12,341 nucleotides of DNA from an uncultured Bacillota bacterium (GTDB lineage: Bacteria > Bacillota > Clostridia > Caldicoprobacterales > UBA3941), in assembly GCA_937960725.1 (NCBI GenBank), contig CALGOY010000021.1, positions 1 to 12,341 on the forward strand, given 5' to 3'. Position 1 is the stretch's first letter. Every line of letters starts with the position of its first letter. The notes below the pieces were generated by a model. The model saw only the letters and a program-made list of their open reading frames with translations, had not been told where the DNA came from and ran no database searches. The position numbers were made by a program, and so were the translations under genes. Shown piece by piece: positions 6,599 to 12,341 of this stretch.

Positions 6599-6622
6599 AA
6601 AACCTCCTTAGAGGAGGTTTTT
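6599..6622 (+). terminator. Intrinsic terminator-like hairpin inside the DUF2953 frame
   Basis: AAAACCTCCT (6599-6608) pairs perfectly with AGGAGGTTTT (6612-6621) around a TAG loop, and the run TTTTT (6618-6622) forms the U-tract. This is a textbook intrinsic terminator shape lying 37 nt after the premature TGA. Ribosomes on an intact gene would cover it. With translation stopped at 6562 it could fold and end scpAB transcription. Confidence 0.6.
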
Positions 6623-6887
6623 AAATTAGTAAAGAAAAATTACAAAAAATTACTAGGCCAAGCAGATACAGCTAAATACATACTTTCAAAAACTAGAGTC
6701 AGCAATTTATCCTTAAATCTAGAGCTAGGAACGGGCGATGCAGCCCAAACTGCTATTATATCAGGGGCAATTGCTTTTATTTTCTCCGCTCTTCAATCAT
6801 ATATAAGAACCAGATATTCATTGGGCCCTCAGGCCCTTAGGGTTTTGCCATATTTTAATCATAGGGTTTTTAATATGGATTTGGACT

Positions 6888-6917
6888 GCATAATCCATTT
6901 AAGAATAGGTCATATTA
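6888..6917 (+). promoter_or_regulatory. Candidate sigma-G (forespore) promoter for ytfJ
   Basis: GCATA (6888-6892), an 18-nt spacer and CATATTA (6911-6917) match the published sigma-G consensus GHATR-N18-CATNHTA at every specified base and at the exact spacing. Transcription would begin near 6924, giving a leader of about 45 nt before ytfJ at 6969. B. subtilis ytfJ is a forespore gene, so the place fits. The site lies within the last part of the DUF2953 frame and downstream of the internal terminator. Confidence 0.5.
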
Positions 6918-6968
6918 TTATTGCAGGAACAAGAATAATTGGAAGTAAAATTAAAGGGCGGTGAAAAA

Positions 6969-7427
6969 ATGGCAGGTCATCCTATTGAAAGCATTATGGA
7001 AACCACCATGGAGAATTTAAAAGAAATGATTGACGTAAATACCATTGTGGGCGATGCAGTAGAAACCTCCAACGGAACTGTTATAATTCCTATATCTCGA
7101 GTTTCATTTGGCTTTGTAGCTGGAGGTGGAGAGTACAAGGAAGAACCGAAACAGAGAAGGAATGATAGGACAGCTGCAGAAAATATGGGGCAAGAACAGT
7201 ATCCATTTCCTTTTGCAGGAGGAACAGGTGCAGGTGTATCTGTAAATCCAATTGCTTTTTTGGTGGTTGGGAAGGATAAGGTAAAACTGCTGCCTGTTAA
7301 CTTTAATACTACAGTGGATAGAATGGTGGAATTAGTTCCTCAGATAGTTGAGGAGATCAAGGGGGTTATAGGAAAAAATAAAGACAAGGCTAGTGTTATA
7401 TCTACATCGGAAGAAATTAAGCAATGA
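6969..7427 (+). CDS. ytfJ: Sporulation protein YtfJ (GerW family)
   Basis: YtfJ/GerW is a forespore-made spore protein; in B. subtilis it is linked to normal germination. The 152-residue product has the family pattern: a short N-terminal helix (IESIMETTMENLKEMIDVNT), a conserved GDAVETSNGTVIIPISRVS block near 29-47, a glycine-rich GFVAGGGEY, a variable charged loop, and GGTGAGVSVNPIAFLVV near 85-101 followed by VKLLPV. ATG 6969 is chosen because GGGCGGTGA lies just upstream and the family start (MAGHPIE) is then in place; an in-frame ATG at 6939 would fall inside the preceding gene. It starts 4 nt after the DUF2953 stop, so it was probably translationally coupled to that gene before the nonsense mutation. 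It likely also has its own forespore promoter. It ends at a terminator. Confidence 0.92.
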   Translation: MAGHPIESIMETTMENLKEMIDVNTIVGDAVETSNGTVIIPISRVSFGFVAGGGEYKEEPKQRRNDRTAAENMGQEQYPFPFAGGTGAGVSVNPIAFLVVGKDKVKLLPVNFNTTVDRMVELVPQIVEEIKGVIGKNKDKASVISTSEEIKQ

Positions 7428-7450
7428 AGCGGCAGATGCCGCTTTATTTA
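7427..7450 (+). terminator. Intrinsic terminator after ytfJ
   Basis: AAGCGGC (7427-7433) pairs with GCCGCTT (7438-7444) around an AGAT loop, followed by a T-rich run (TTTATTTATATTTT). The stem starts on the last base of the ytfJ stop codon. It closes the protease-scpAB-ytfJ unit. Confidence 0.85.
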
Positions 7451-7499
7451 TATTTTATACTCAGTGCTGCGAATATTGTCGATTCTTATATTTTAATAC

Positions 7500-7528
7500 T
7501 TGATGTAGTTTATTTATTGATATATACT
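7500..7528 (+). promoter_or_regulatory. Sigma-A-type promoter for rluB
   Basis: TTGATG (7500-7505) and TATACT (7523-7528) are separated by exactly 17 bp, matching TTGACA/TATAAT at four and five of six bases. Transcription would start near 7535, giving a 44-nt leader before TTG 7579. It lies in the 151-bp gap after the ytfJ terminator, where a new promoter is expected. Confidence 0.55.
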
Positions 7529-7578
7529 TAGATTATATGATAAAAAATTAACATATTTTATGTGAGGAGTTTTAAACC

Positions 7579-8319
7579 TTGAAAATGCGTTTACAAAAAT
7601 ATATGGCCCGCTGTGGCGTGGCGTCTAGAAGAAAATGCGAAGAGATGATAAAAAAGGGCCTTGTTGTTGTAAACGGAGAGCTTGTTCGGGATATGGGGGT
7701 AAAGATAGACCCCAATCGGGATATAGTATACGTCGAGGGCAAAAGAATTAGCATGGAAGAAAATCATGTATATATCATGTTAAATAAACCTAGGGGTTAC
7801 ATAACCACAGTAAAAGATCAATATAACAGGCCTACTGTTATGGATTTGATCAGAGGGATTCCCGAGAGGATATACCCTGTAGGTAGGTTAGACTACGAAT
7901 CAGAAGGACTTCTTCTTTTAACGAATGACGGCAAAATGGCTTTTTACCTGACCCACCCCCGTTATCAGATCGATAAAGAGTATATTGTAAGAGTTGAAGG
8001 ATTTCCTAAAACTGAAGATATTGATAAATTGCGCAGTGGCATTGATATAGGTGGATTTGTTACCTCCCCTGCCCAAGTTGATGTTATTAGCCGTACTAAG
8101 CGAACTACGTTGCTCAAGATAATTATTAGAGAAGGGAAAAATCGCCAAGTGCGTAGGATGTTTGACGCTATAGGGCATACAGTCGTTTATTTAAAAAGAG
8201 TTAGAATAGGAAATATTAAACTAGGAAACTTGGAAGCGGGAAAATGGAGATATTTAACTAGCAAGGAGTTGGAAGGTCTGAGAGATTTAATACTGCAAAA
8301 TAGGACAGATAGAGGATAA
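7579..8319 (+). CDS. rluB: Ribosomal large subunit pseudouridine synthase (RluB/RsuA family)
   Basis: Converts a specific uridine in 23S rRNA (U2605 in E. coli for RluB) to pseudouridine. The 246-residue product has an N-terminal S4 RNA-binding domain (RLQKYMARCGVASRRKCE, about 4-21, extending to about 60) and a RsuA-type catalytic domain. KPRGYITT (70-77) is followed by YPVGRLDYESEGLLLLTNDG with catalytic Asp105 in GRLD, then by EGKNRQVRRMF near the end. GAGGAG at 7564-7569 is 9 nt before TTG 7579, so the TTG is preferred. ATG 7585 would give MRLQKYM, the more usual protein start, but is 15 nt from the ribosome binding site. In Bacillus rluB follows the scpAB-dacB-spmAB cluster; here dacB and spmAB are missing and ytfJ takes the place. 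RluB is more likely than RsuA from context, but the target base is inferred. Confidence 0.92.
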   Translation: MKMRLQKYMARCGVASRRKCEEMIKKGLVVVNGELVRDMGVKIDPNRDIVYVEGKRISMEENHVYIMLNKPRGYITTVKDQYNRPTVMDLIRGIPERIYPVGRLDYESEGLLLLTNDGKMAFYLTHPRYQIDKEYIVRVEGFPKTEDIDKLRSGIDIGGFVTSPAQVDVISRTKRTTLLKIIIREGKNRQVRRMFDAIGHTVVYLKRVRIGNIKLGNLEAGKWRYLTSKELEGLRDLILQNRTDRG

Positions 8320-8334
8320 ATAGGGGGCTTTTAT

Positions 8335-8754
8335 ATGATACATTTTAGAAATATGGTTCTGGAAGATATTGGATATATTTATAATAATAAGGTTTTAAGA
8401 CCTTTGGTTACTGTTCCGCCAATTGGTGAAAAGTTTGGTGTTGTTATAGACGATAGAGGAAAGATAATAGGGGGTGCTACAGGATATACTGACGAGGACA
8501 GCGCTGTAATACAAAAGATTGTGATCGACGATGTGGCTCAGTCGCAGATGCTAAAGGAAAGCCTAATTCGTTCAGTTATATATATTTTAGAAAGAAAAGG
8601 AATAAAAACTGTTTTTGTTGATAAATCCGAAGAAGAAGTCTGTAAGAAAATTGGATTTCGTGAATCGGATAAAAATCAAGATGGACTTTTATATATTGAC
8701 ACAGAGGAATTTTTCCAAAGACCCTGTTGCAGTGGTTCTATGAAATTTGACTAA
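8335..8754 (+). CDS. GNAT-like protein with degenerate acetyl-CoA loop
   Basis: A 139-residue protein that starts like a GNAT acetyltransferase (IHFRNMVLEDIGYIY) and has the expected strand order: VVIDDRGKIIGGATGY near 37-52 (beta 3-4), IQKIVID (beta 4), a long helix, TVFVDKSEEEVCKKIGFRESD near 94-110 (beta 5 and the Gly-Phe turn) and a final strand YIDTEEFF. The pyrophosphate-binding Q/RxxGxG/A loop expected after IVID is replaced by DDVAQSQM, with no glycines, so acetyl-CoA binding is doubtful. It ends RPCCSGSMKFD, with an adjacent Cys pair. TAGGGGG precedes ATG 8335 and the gap to rluB is 15 bp, so they are probably cotranscribed. The function is unknown; the fold assignment is moderate and the enzymatic activity unsupported. 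Confidence 0.6.
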   Translation: MIHFRNMVLEDIGYIYNNKVLRPLVTVPPIGEKFGVVIDDRGKIIGGATGYTDEDSAVIQKIVIDDVAQSQMLKESLIRSVIYILERKGIKTVFVDKSEEEVCKKIGFRESDKNQDGLLYIDTEEFFQRPCCSGSMKFD

Positions 8755-8824
8755 AGCTAAAGAATTGTATGATGCATTTATTTCAGCAGATTTAAAAAAA
8801 AGTAAAAAATTTATTACAATTTAA
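8747..8824 (+). other. Short protein-like open frame in the GNAT-mmdA gap (possible gene remnant)
   Basis: A 25-codon frame from TTG 8747 overlaps the end of the GNAT-like gene by 8 bp and ends at TAA 8822-8824. Its product begins TKAKELYDAFISADLKK, which reads like a real amphipathic helix and not like random A/T-rich translation. No convincing ribosome binding site precedes it. It could be a small protein, a decayed gene start, or chance. The rest of the gap up to 8907 is A/T-rich and holds only weak promoter-like sequence. Confidence 0.2.
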
Positions 8825-8850
8825 GAAGGAAAAAAGAGTTTAATGTAGAA

Positions 8851-8880
8851 TTGATAGAATATGGGCTAAATTGCTATTTT
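8851..8880 (+). promoter_or_regulatory. Weak candidate promoter for the decarboxylase operon
   Basis: TTGATA (8851-8856) and TATTTT (8875-8880), spaced by 18 bp, would start RNA near 8887, just before the mmdA ribosome binding site (AGGAGGG from about 8894). The -10 is poor and the region is A/T-rich, so chance matches are likely. No terminator hairpin is seen after the GNAT-like gene, so read-through from rluB is also possible. Confidence 0.25.
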
Positions 8881-8907
8881 TTAGCTTTGATATAGGAGGG
8901 TTTATTA

Positions 8908-10458
8908 ATGAGCGTTGATAGAAAAATTCGTGAAATGCAAGACCGCAAGCTGGCCATTCGTCAGGGTGGCGGCGCGGAAAAAATTGCAAAACAACATGAC
9001 AGTGGAAAGCTAACAGCTCGAGAAAGAATCGAAAAATTAGTAGATCCTGGAAGTTTTGTCGAAATTGATGCCTTTGTGGAGCATCGCTCAGTTGATTTTG
9101 GTATGGATAAAACTTCCGCTCCTGGAGACGGGGTCGTGACCGGATATGCGACCATAGATGGAAGACCCGTCTATTTATATGCCCAGGACTTTACCGTTAT
9201 TGGCGGTTCTTTAGGCGAAATGCACGCCAAGAAAATTACAAAGATTCTAGACATGGCCATGAAAATGGGATGCCCCGTAATTGGAATTAATGATTCCGGA
9301 GGTGCTAGAATTCAAGAAGGCGTCGATGCCTTAAGTGGATATGGAGATATATTCTTTAGAAATACATTGGCTTCCGGAGTTATACCTCAAATTTCAGTAA
9401 TCCTTGGCCCCTGTGCGGGAGGAGCAGTATATTCTCCGGCTCTTACTGATTTTGTTTTCATGGTGGATAATATCAGTAAGATGTTTATTACAGGACCCCA
9501 GGTTGTAGAAGCAGTAACTGGCGAATCAGTTAGTGCCGAAGAGCTAGGAGGAGCAAAAACCCATAGCGAAAAAAGTGGAGTAGCCCACTTCATCAGTAAT
9601 TCTGAAGAAGAATGCTTTGAAAACATCCGAAAGCTTCTATCTTTTCTTCCTCAAAACAACATGGAGGATAGTCCCCTCTATCAGTGTACAGACGATTTAA
9701 ATCGCCTTGCACCACATTTAAATACAATTATTCCAGATAATCCAAACCAGTCTTATGATGTAAAAGAAGTTATCAAAGTTGTAGTAGATAATGGCGACTT
9801 TTTTGAAATACAACCCTTGTTTGCTACTAATATAGTTATAGGATTTGGAAGGCTTAATGGAAAGACTATTGGTATTGTCGCTAACCAGCCTAAAGTTAAA
9901 GCTGGATGCTTGGATATAGATGCTTCTGATAAGGCTGCCCGCTTTATAAGGTTCTGCGATGCATTCAATATTCCTATAGTTACATTTACTGATGTGCCTG
10001 GCTTCCTGCCCGGTGTAGACCAGGAGCATGGCGGTATAATAAGGCACGGAGCGAAGCTTTTATATGCTTATTCTGAAGCTACGGTTCCAAAGATCAATGT
10101 AATCCTACGAAAGGCGTATGGTGGAGCCTATATCGCTATGAGCAGTAAGCACTTAGGAGCAGATTTAGTATTTGCTTGGCCTACTGCTGAGATAGCAGTT
10201 ATGGGACCTGAGGGTGCTGCAAATATCATCTTTAGAAAAGAAATTAAAGAAGCTGCAGATCCTGTGCAGACTAGACAGGAAAAAATAGAAGAGTACAGAA
10301 ATCGTTTTGCTAATCCTTATGTCGCTGCAGCAAGGGGTTATATAGATGATATCATTGAACCAGAGGCAACTCGTCCAAGGCTTGTCAGTGCTTTGGAGAT
10401 GTTAGAGAGCAAGCGAGAGAATAGACCACCTAAGAAACACGGCAATATGCCAGTTTAA
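8908..10458 (+). CDS. mmdA: Methylmalonyl-CoA decarboxylase alpha subunit (carboxyltransferase)
   Basis: Cytoplasmic carboxyltransferase that moves the carboxyl group of an acyl-CoA, probably (S)-methylmalonyl-CoA, to the biotin of the carrier subunit. The 516-residue product is two crotonase-like halves. The N half has [13 protein letters not shown] (126-138) and [15 protein letters not shown] (167-181). The C half has [20 protein letters not shown] (361-380), [14 protein letters not shown] (401-414) and [17 protein letters not shown] (424-440). Length and motifs match the MmdA/PccB family. GGAYIAM resembles decarboxylase and transcarboxylase members, where acyl-CoA carboxylases of the PccB kind often carry Asp after GGAY. 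The neighbours (OadG-like, biotin carrier and OadB-like genes, no biotin carboxylase) decide for a sodium-pump decarboxylase over a carboxylase. Glutaconyl-CoA decarboxylase is a less likely alternative. AGGAGGG upstream sets ATG 8908. Confidence 0.9.
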   Translation: MSVDRKIREMQDRKLAIRQGGGAEKIAKQHDSGKLTARERIEKLVDPGSFVEIDAFVEHRSVDFGMDKTSAPGDGVVTGYATIDGRPVYLYAQDFTVIGGSLGEMHAKKITKILDMAMKMGCPVIGINDSGGARIQEGVDALSGYGDIFFRNTLASGVIPQISVILGPCAGGAVYSPALTDFVFMVDNISKMFITGPQVVEAVTGESVSAEELGGAKTHSEKSGVAHFISNSEEECFENIRKLLSFLPQNNMEDSPLYQCTDDLNRLAPHLNTIIPDNPNQSYDVKEVIKVVVDNGDFFEIQPLFATNIVIGFGRLNGKTIGIVANQPKVKAGCLDIDASDKAARFIRFCDAFNIPIVTFTDVPGFLPGVDQEHGGIIRHGAKLLYAYSEATVPKINVILRKAYGGAYIAMSSKHLGADLVFAWPTAEIAVMGPEGAANIIFRKEIKEAADPVQTRQEKIEEYRNRFANPYVAAARGYIDDIIEPEATRPRLVSALEMLESKRENRPPKKHGNMPV

Positions 10459-10486
10459 ACGTTGTATAAGAAAGAGGTGAAATACC

Positions 10487-10846
10487 ATGCAGCTCTTAGG
10501 GAGTTTAAGAGTAATGGTTTTGGGATTAGGTGCTGCTTTTGCAGGACTAGCTTTATTGATAATCTTTGTTGAATTGATGCATAAACTGGTTAATAAAATG
10601 GGAGAGAATAATGACAGCTCTTCTATTGAAGCTATCTCTGAAAATGCAGAAAACGTAGTGCAAAACAATAATATCAATATAGAAGAGGACGATAGTGAAT
10701 TAATTGCTGTTATTGCTGCTGCAGTAGCAGCTGCTTTAAATAGATCTACCCATGATATCATAGTGAGATCCGTAAGAAGGATTCAATCACATTCCCCTGT
10801 CTGGAATCGGACAGGTAGACAAGAACAGATTCGAACAAGACTATAA
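10487..10846 (+). CDS. mmdD: OadG/MmdD-family small membrane subunit of the decarboxylase
   Basis: A 119-residue small subunit that holds the complex together by joining the carboxyltransferase to the membrane pump. One N-terminal membrane helix lies at about residues 8-30 (MVLGLGAAFAGLALLIIFVE). It is followed by HKLVNKM, a polar acidic linker (about 40-68), the alanine-rich ELIAVIAAAVAAALN (about 70-84) typical of this family, and a basic C-terminal tail with SPVWNRTGRQEQIRTR. In Veillonella this role is split between delta and epsilon subunits; only one small gene is present here. AGAGGTGA precedes ATG 10487, 28 bp after mmdA, and mmdC follows after 37 bp. The family is identified from pattern and position. 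Calling it delta (MmdD) rather than generic OadG is an inference. Confidence 0.8.
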   Translation: MQLLGSLRVMVLGLGAAFAGLALLIIFVELMHKLVNKMGENNDSSSIEAISENAENVVQNNNINIEEDDSELIAVIAAAVAAALNRSTHDIIVRSVRRIQSHSPVWNRTGRQEQIRTRL

Positions 10847-10883
10847 AAAATTTAATATTTGCATTTGAAGGAGGAAACTTAAC

Positions 10884-11309
10884 ATGAGGAAGTTTATTAT
10901 CAACGTAAATGGAAAATCTTATGAAGTTGAAGTAGAAGAAATAACGCAAGGAGGAGCAGCTACTCCATCAGTGTCAGCTCCAGCTGCTACACCAACTCCA
11001 GCACCAGCGGCAGAGCCAGCACCAGCACCTACACCTGCTGCGCCTGCTCAAAGCAAACCAGAAACTCAAGCTCCATCAACATCTATTCCACAGGGGGCTG
11101 AAACAATCAAGGCGCCCATGCCAGGAACAATTTTAGACATTAAAGTAAAGCCAGGAGATCAGGTATCGAGAGGAGATGTATTGCTGATTTTAGAAGCTAT
11201 GAAGATGGAAAACGAAATTGTATGTCCAAGGGATGCTAAAGTCGTATCCGTCCAAGTTGCTACTGGTGCATCAGTCAATGCTGGGGATGTACTAGTTGCC
11301 ATAGAATGA
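10884..11309 (+). CDS. mmdC: Biotin carrier subunit of the decarboxylase (MmdC)
   Basis: Carries the carboxyl group on biotin from the carboxyltransferase to the membrane beta subunit. The 141-residue product has a short N-terminal segment (FIINVNGKSYEVEVEEI, 4-20), a flexible Ala/Pro-rich linker (about 24-66, repeating AP, PAA and TPA units) and a biotinyl-lipoyl domain (about 72-141). The biotin site is EAMKMEN (104-110), with Lys107 as the biotinylated residue and APMPGTI at the domain start. GGAGG precedes ATG 10884. The Ala/Pro linker DNA is visibly repetitive (GCTCCA and CCAGCA-like units) and richer in G+C than its neighbours. It needs a biotin ligase encoded elsewhere. Confidence 0.95.
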   Translation: MRKFIINVNGKSYEVEVEEITQGGAATPSVSAPAATPTPAPAAEPAPAPTPAAPAQSKPETQAPSTSIPQGAETIKAPMPGTILDIKVKPGDQVSRGDVLLILEAMKMENEIVCPRDAKVVSVQVATGASVNAGDVLVAIE

Positions 11310-11344
11310 TCTAGGCACAAATAGCAACAAGGAGGGATAATAAA

Positions 11345-12341
11345 ATGGATAAACCAATGGTAGAGGTAATAATTGATTTTTTACAAGATACAGGTTTTGC
11401 CCAGATTACCTGGCAGCAGGCAGTAATGCTTGTTGTTTCTTGGTTTCTCATATATCTTGCTATTAAGAAGGAATATGAGCCATTGCTGCTCTTACCTATA
11501 GCATTCGGGATGCTATTAGCTAACTTACCACTATCTGGATTATGGGATCCTCCCACAGGGGAGTTTGGAACTGATAGCTTCAGACCTGGTGGCCTTCTTT
11601 ACTATTTATATATGGGGGTAAAGCTAGGGATATATCCACCGCTAATATTTTTGGGAATTGGTGTAATGACGGATTTTGGTCCCCTCATTGCGAACCCCAA
11701 AAGCGTCTTAATGGGCGCTGGCGCTCAACTTGGTATATTTATAGCCTTTATTTTAGCCCTTCTATTAGGATTTGATCCTAAAGGCGCTGCATCCATAGGA
11801 ATAATAGGTGGAGCTGATGGACCAACTGCTATATACATTACTTCACAGTTAGCTCCTCAATATCTAGGACCTATAGCTGTGGCCGCATATTCTTACATGG
11901 CTTTAATACCTATAATTCAGCCCCCTATTATGAGGGCGCTGACTACAAAAGAAGAACGACAGATTGTAATGACTCAGCTAAGGCCAGTGTCAAGATTAGA
12001 AAAGATAATTTTTCCTATCCTTGTTACCACCTTAATGTCTTTGCTTGTTCCTTCAGCGGCCCCCCTTCTAGGAATGCTGATGTTAGGAAATCTATTCCGT
12101 GAAAGCCTAGTCGTAGATAGGCTTAGTAAAACAGCTGAAAATGAATTAATTAATATTGTTACCATATTCCTAGGAGTAACTGTAGGGGCAACTGCTACTG
12201 CGGAAAATTTCCTTACACCTGATACGTTAAAGATTATTGCCTTGGGACTTATTGCATTTTCCGGAGGTACTGCAGGTGGTGTAATAGTAGGTAAAATTAT
12301 GTGCAAGCTGTCCGGTGGAAAGATCAACCCACTTATAGGAT
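11345..12341 (+). CDS. mmdB: Sodium-pumping decarboxylase beta subunit (MmdB/OadB family), 3' end outside window
   Basis: Integral membrane subunit that decarboxylates carboxybiotin and exports sodium ions. The frame is open from ATG 11345 (AGGAGGG upstream) to the right edge: 332 codons. Family lengths suggest some tens of residues are missing. Conserved parts are clear: LLLLPIAFGMLLANLP near the start, GVMTDFGPLIANPKS (the Asp in TDFGPL matches the essential Asp of the oxaloacetate decarboxylase beta subunit), IGIIGGADGPTAIYI, YSYMALIPIIQPPIM, MLGNLFRESLVVDRLSKTA and VGATATAENFL. At least eight hydrophobic segments are present. It cannot be told from MmdB, OadB or GcdB by this sequence alone; the mmdA-type alpha subunit upstream makes methylmalonyl-CoA the likely substrate. 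Being cut by the edge, it was read by direct translation. Confidence 0.92.
   Translation, partial: MDKPMVEVIIDFLQDTGFAQITWQQAVMLVVSWFLIYLAIKKEYEPLLLLPIAFGMLLANLPLSGLWDPPTGEFGTDSFRPGGLLYYLYMGVKLGIYPPLIFLGIGVMTDFGPLIANPKSVLMGAGAQLGIFIAFILALLLGFDPKGAASIGIIGGADGPTAIYITSQLAPQYLGPIAVAAYSYMALIPIIQPPIMRALTTKEERQIVMTQLRPVSRLEKIIFPILVTTLMSLLVPSAAPLLGMLMLGNLFRESLVVDRLSKTAENELINIVTIFLGVTVGATATAENFLTPDTLKIIALGLIAFSGGTAGGVIVGKIMCKLSGGKINPLIG

Larger units (their letters stand above)
6362..6964 (+). pseudogene. DUF2953 (YtfI-like) gene interrupted by one in-frame TGA
   Basis: The 5' part encodes an N-terminal membrane helix (residues about 6-22) followed by a YtfI/DUF2953-like beta segment (LEIEIKIVLKNG). 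It ends at TGA 6560-6562, codon 67. The same frame then stays open for about 130 more codons to TGA 6962-6964 and encodes the recognisable DUF2953 C-terminal half, including LELGTGDAAQTA and a final IIIAGTRIIGSKIKGR. There is no frameshift; one substitution, for example CGA to TGA, would explain it. The combined length of about 200 codons suits the family. The start may be ATG 6362 or TTG 6377, which has GGGG spaced upstream. The final stop is 4 nt before ytfJ, the usual DUF2953-ytfJ pairing. The family function is not known to me. A recent nonsense mutation is most likely; a base-calling error or stop read-through cannot be excluded. Confidence 0.8.

Noticed and set aside
8753..8888. Pairing of AAAGCTAAA (8753-8761) with TTTAGCTTT (8880-8888), with an alternative local stem GGGCTAAA/TTTAGC, as an attenuator before mmdA
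   Set aside because: The stems are A/T-rich, the long-range loop is about 118 nt, neither stem covers the mmdA ribosome binding site, and no U-tract follows.
9718..10047. 109-residue open frame on the minus strand inside mmdA
   Set aside because: Antisense shadow of a well-conserved coding region, with no ribosome binding site or recognisable domain. The same applies to the other minus-strand frames.
10402..10761. 119-residue minus-strand frame over the mmdA-mmdD junction
   Set aside because: Its alanine- and serine-rich sequence is the reverse of the mmdD coding sequence, and the + strand genes there are well supported.
10950..11080. Repeat-rich DNA in the biotin carrier gene as a tandem repeat element
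   Set aside because: It only encodes the Ala/Pro-rich flexible linker normal for biotin carrier proteins and stays in frame.

Overview
The window looks like chromosome from a low-GC, anaerobic, spore-forming Firmicute of class Clostridia. The reasons are A+T-rich coding DNA, strong AGGAGG-type ribosome binding sites, several TTG starts, the sporulation genes spoIIM, dacF and ytfJ in a Firmicutes-type order, and a sodium-pumping biotin decarboxylase operon of the kind found in anaerobes. Genus cannot be fixed from the sequence. Every recognisable gene is on the + strand, and there are no RNA genes, insertion sequences or CRISPR arrays.

Positions 1-2100 hold the 3' end of a DUF3866 gene, spoIIM (engulfment machinery) and xerD (tyrosine recombinase with an unusually short C-terminus), closed by a weak terminator-like hairpin. 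Positions 2188-4283 hold punA (purine nucleoside phosphorylase) and dacF (D-Ala-D-Ala carboxypeptidase), closed by a strong terminator. The spoIIA operon that usually follows dacF is absent. Positions 4283-7450 hold a new transcription unit: an M50 site-2 protease, scpA and scpB (SMC condensin partners), a DUF2953 gene interrupted by one in-frame TGA, and ytfJ. Positions 7500-8754 hold rluB (23S rRNA pseudouridine synthase) and a GNAT-like protein. From 8908 to the right edge lies a sodium-translocating methylmalonyl-CoA-type decarboxylase operon in the order A-D-C-B: carboxyltransferase, small membrane subunit, biotin carrier and membrane beta subunit. The last gene is cut off by the window.

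The most interesting signals lie between genes. Before dacF, a 10-bp perfect inverted repeat can hide the ribosome binding site in any transcript that reads through from punA. A sigma-F-like promoter lies across and inside that hairpin, so a transcript started there would lack the inhibitory arm. This suggests a switch in which the promoter used decides whether dacF is translated. A weaker copy of the same layout precedes the DUF2953 gene. Inside the DUF2953 gene, a nonsense codon is followed by an intrinsic-terminator hairpin, and a perfect sigma-G-consensus match sits just before ytfJ. Together these would separate vegetative scpAB transcription from forespore ytfJ transcription. All promoter and hairpin statements come from reading the sequence by eye and are inferences.
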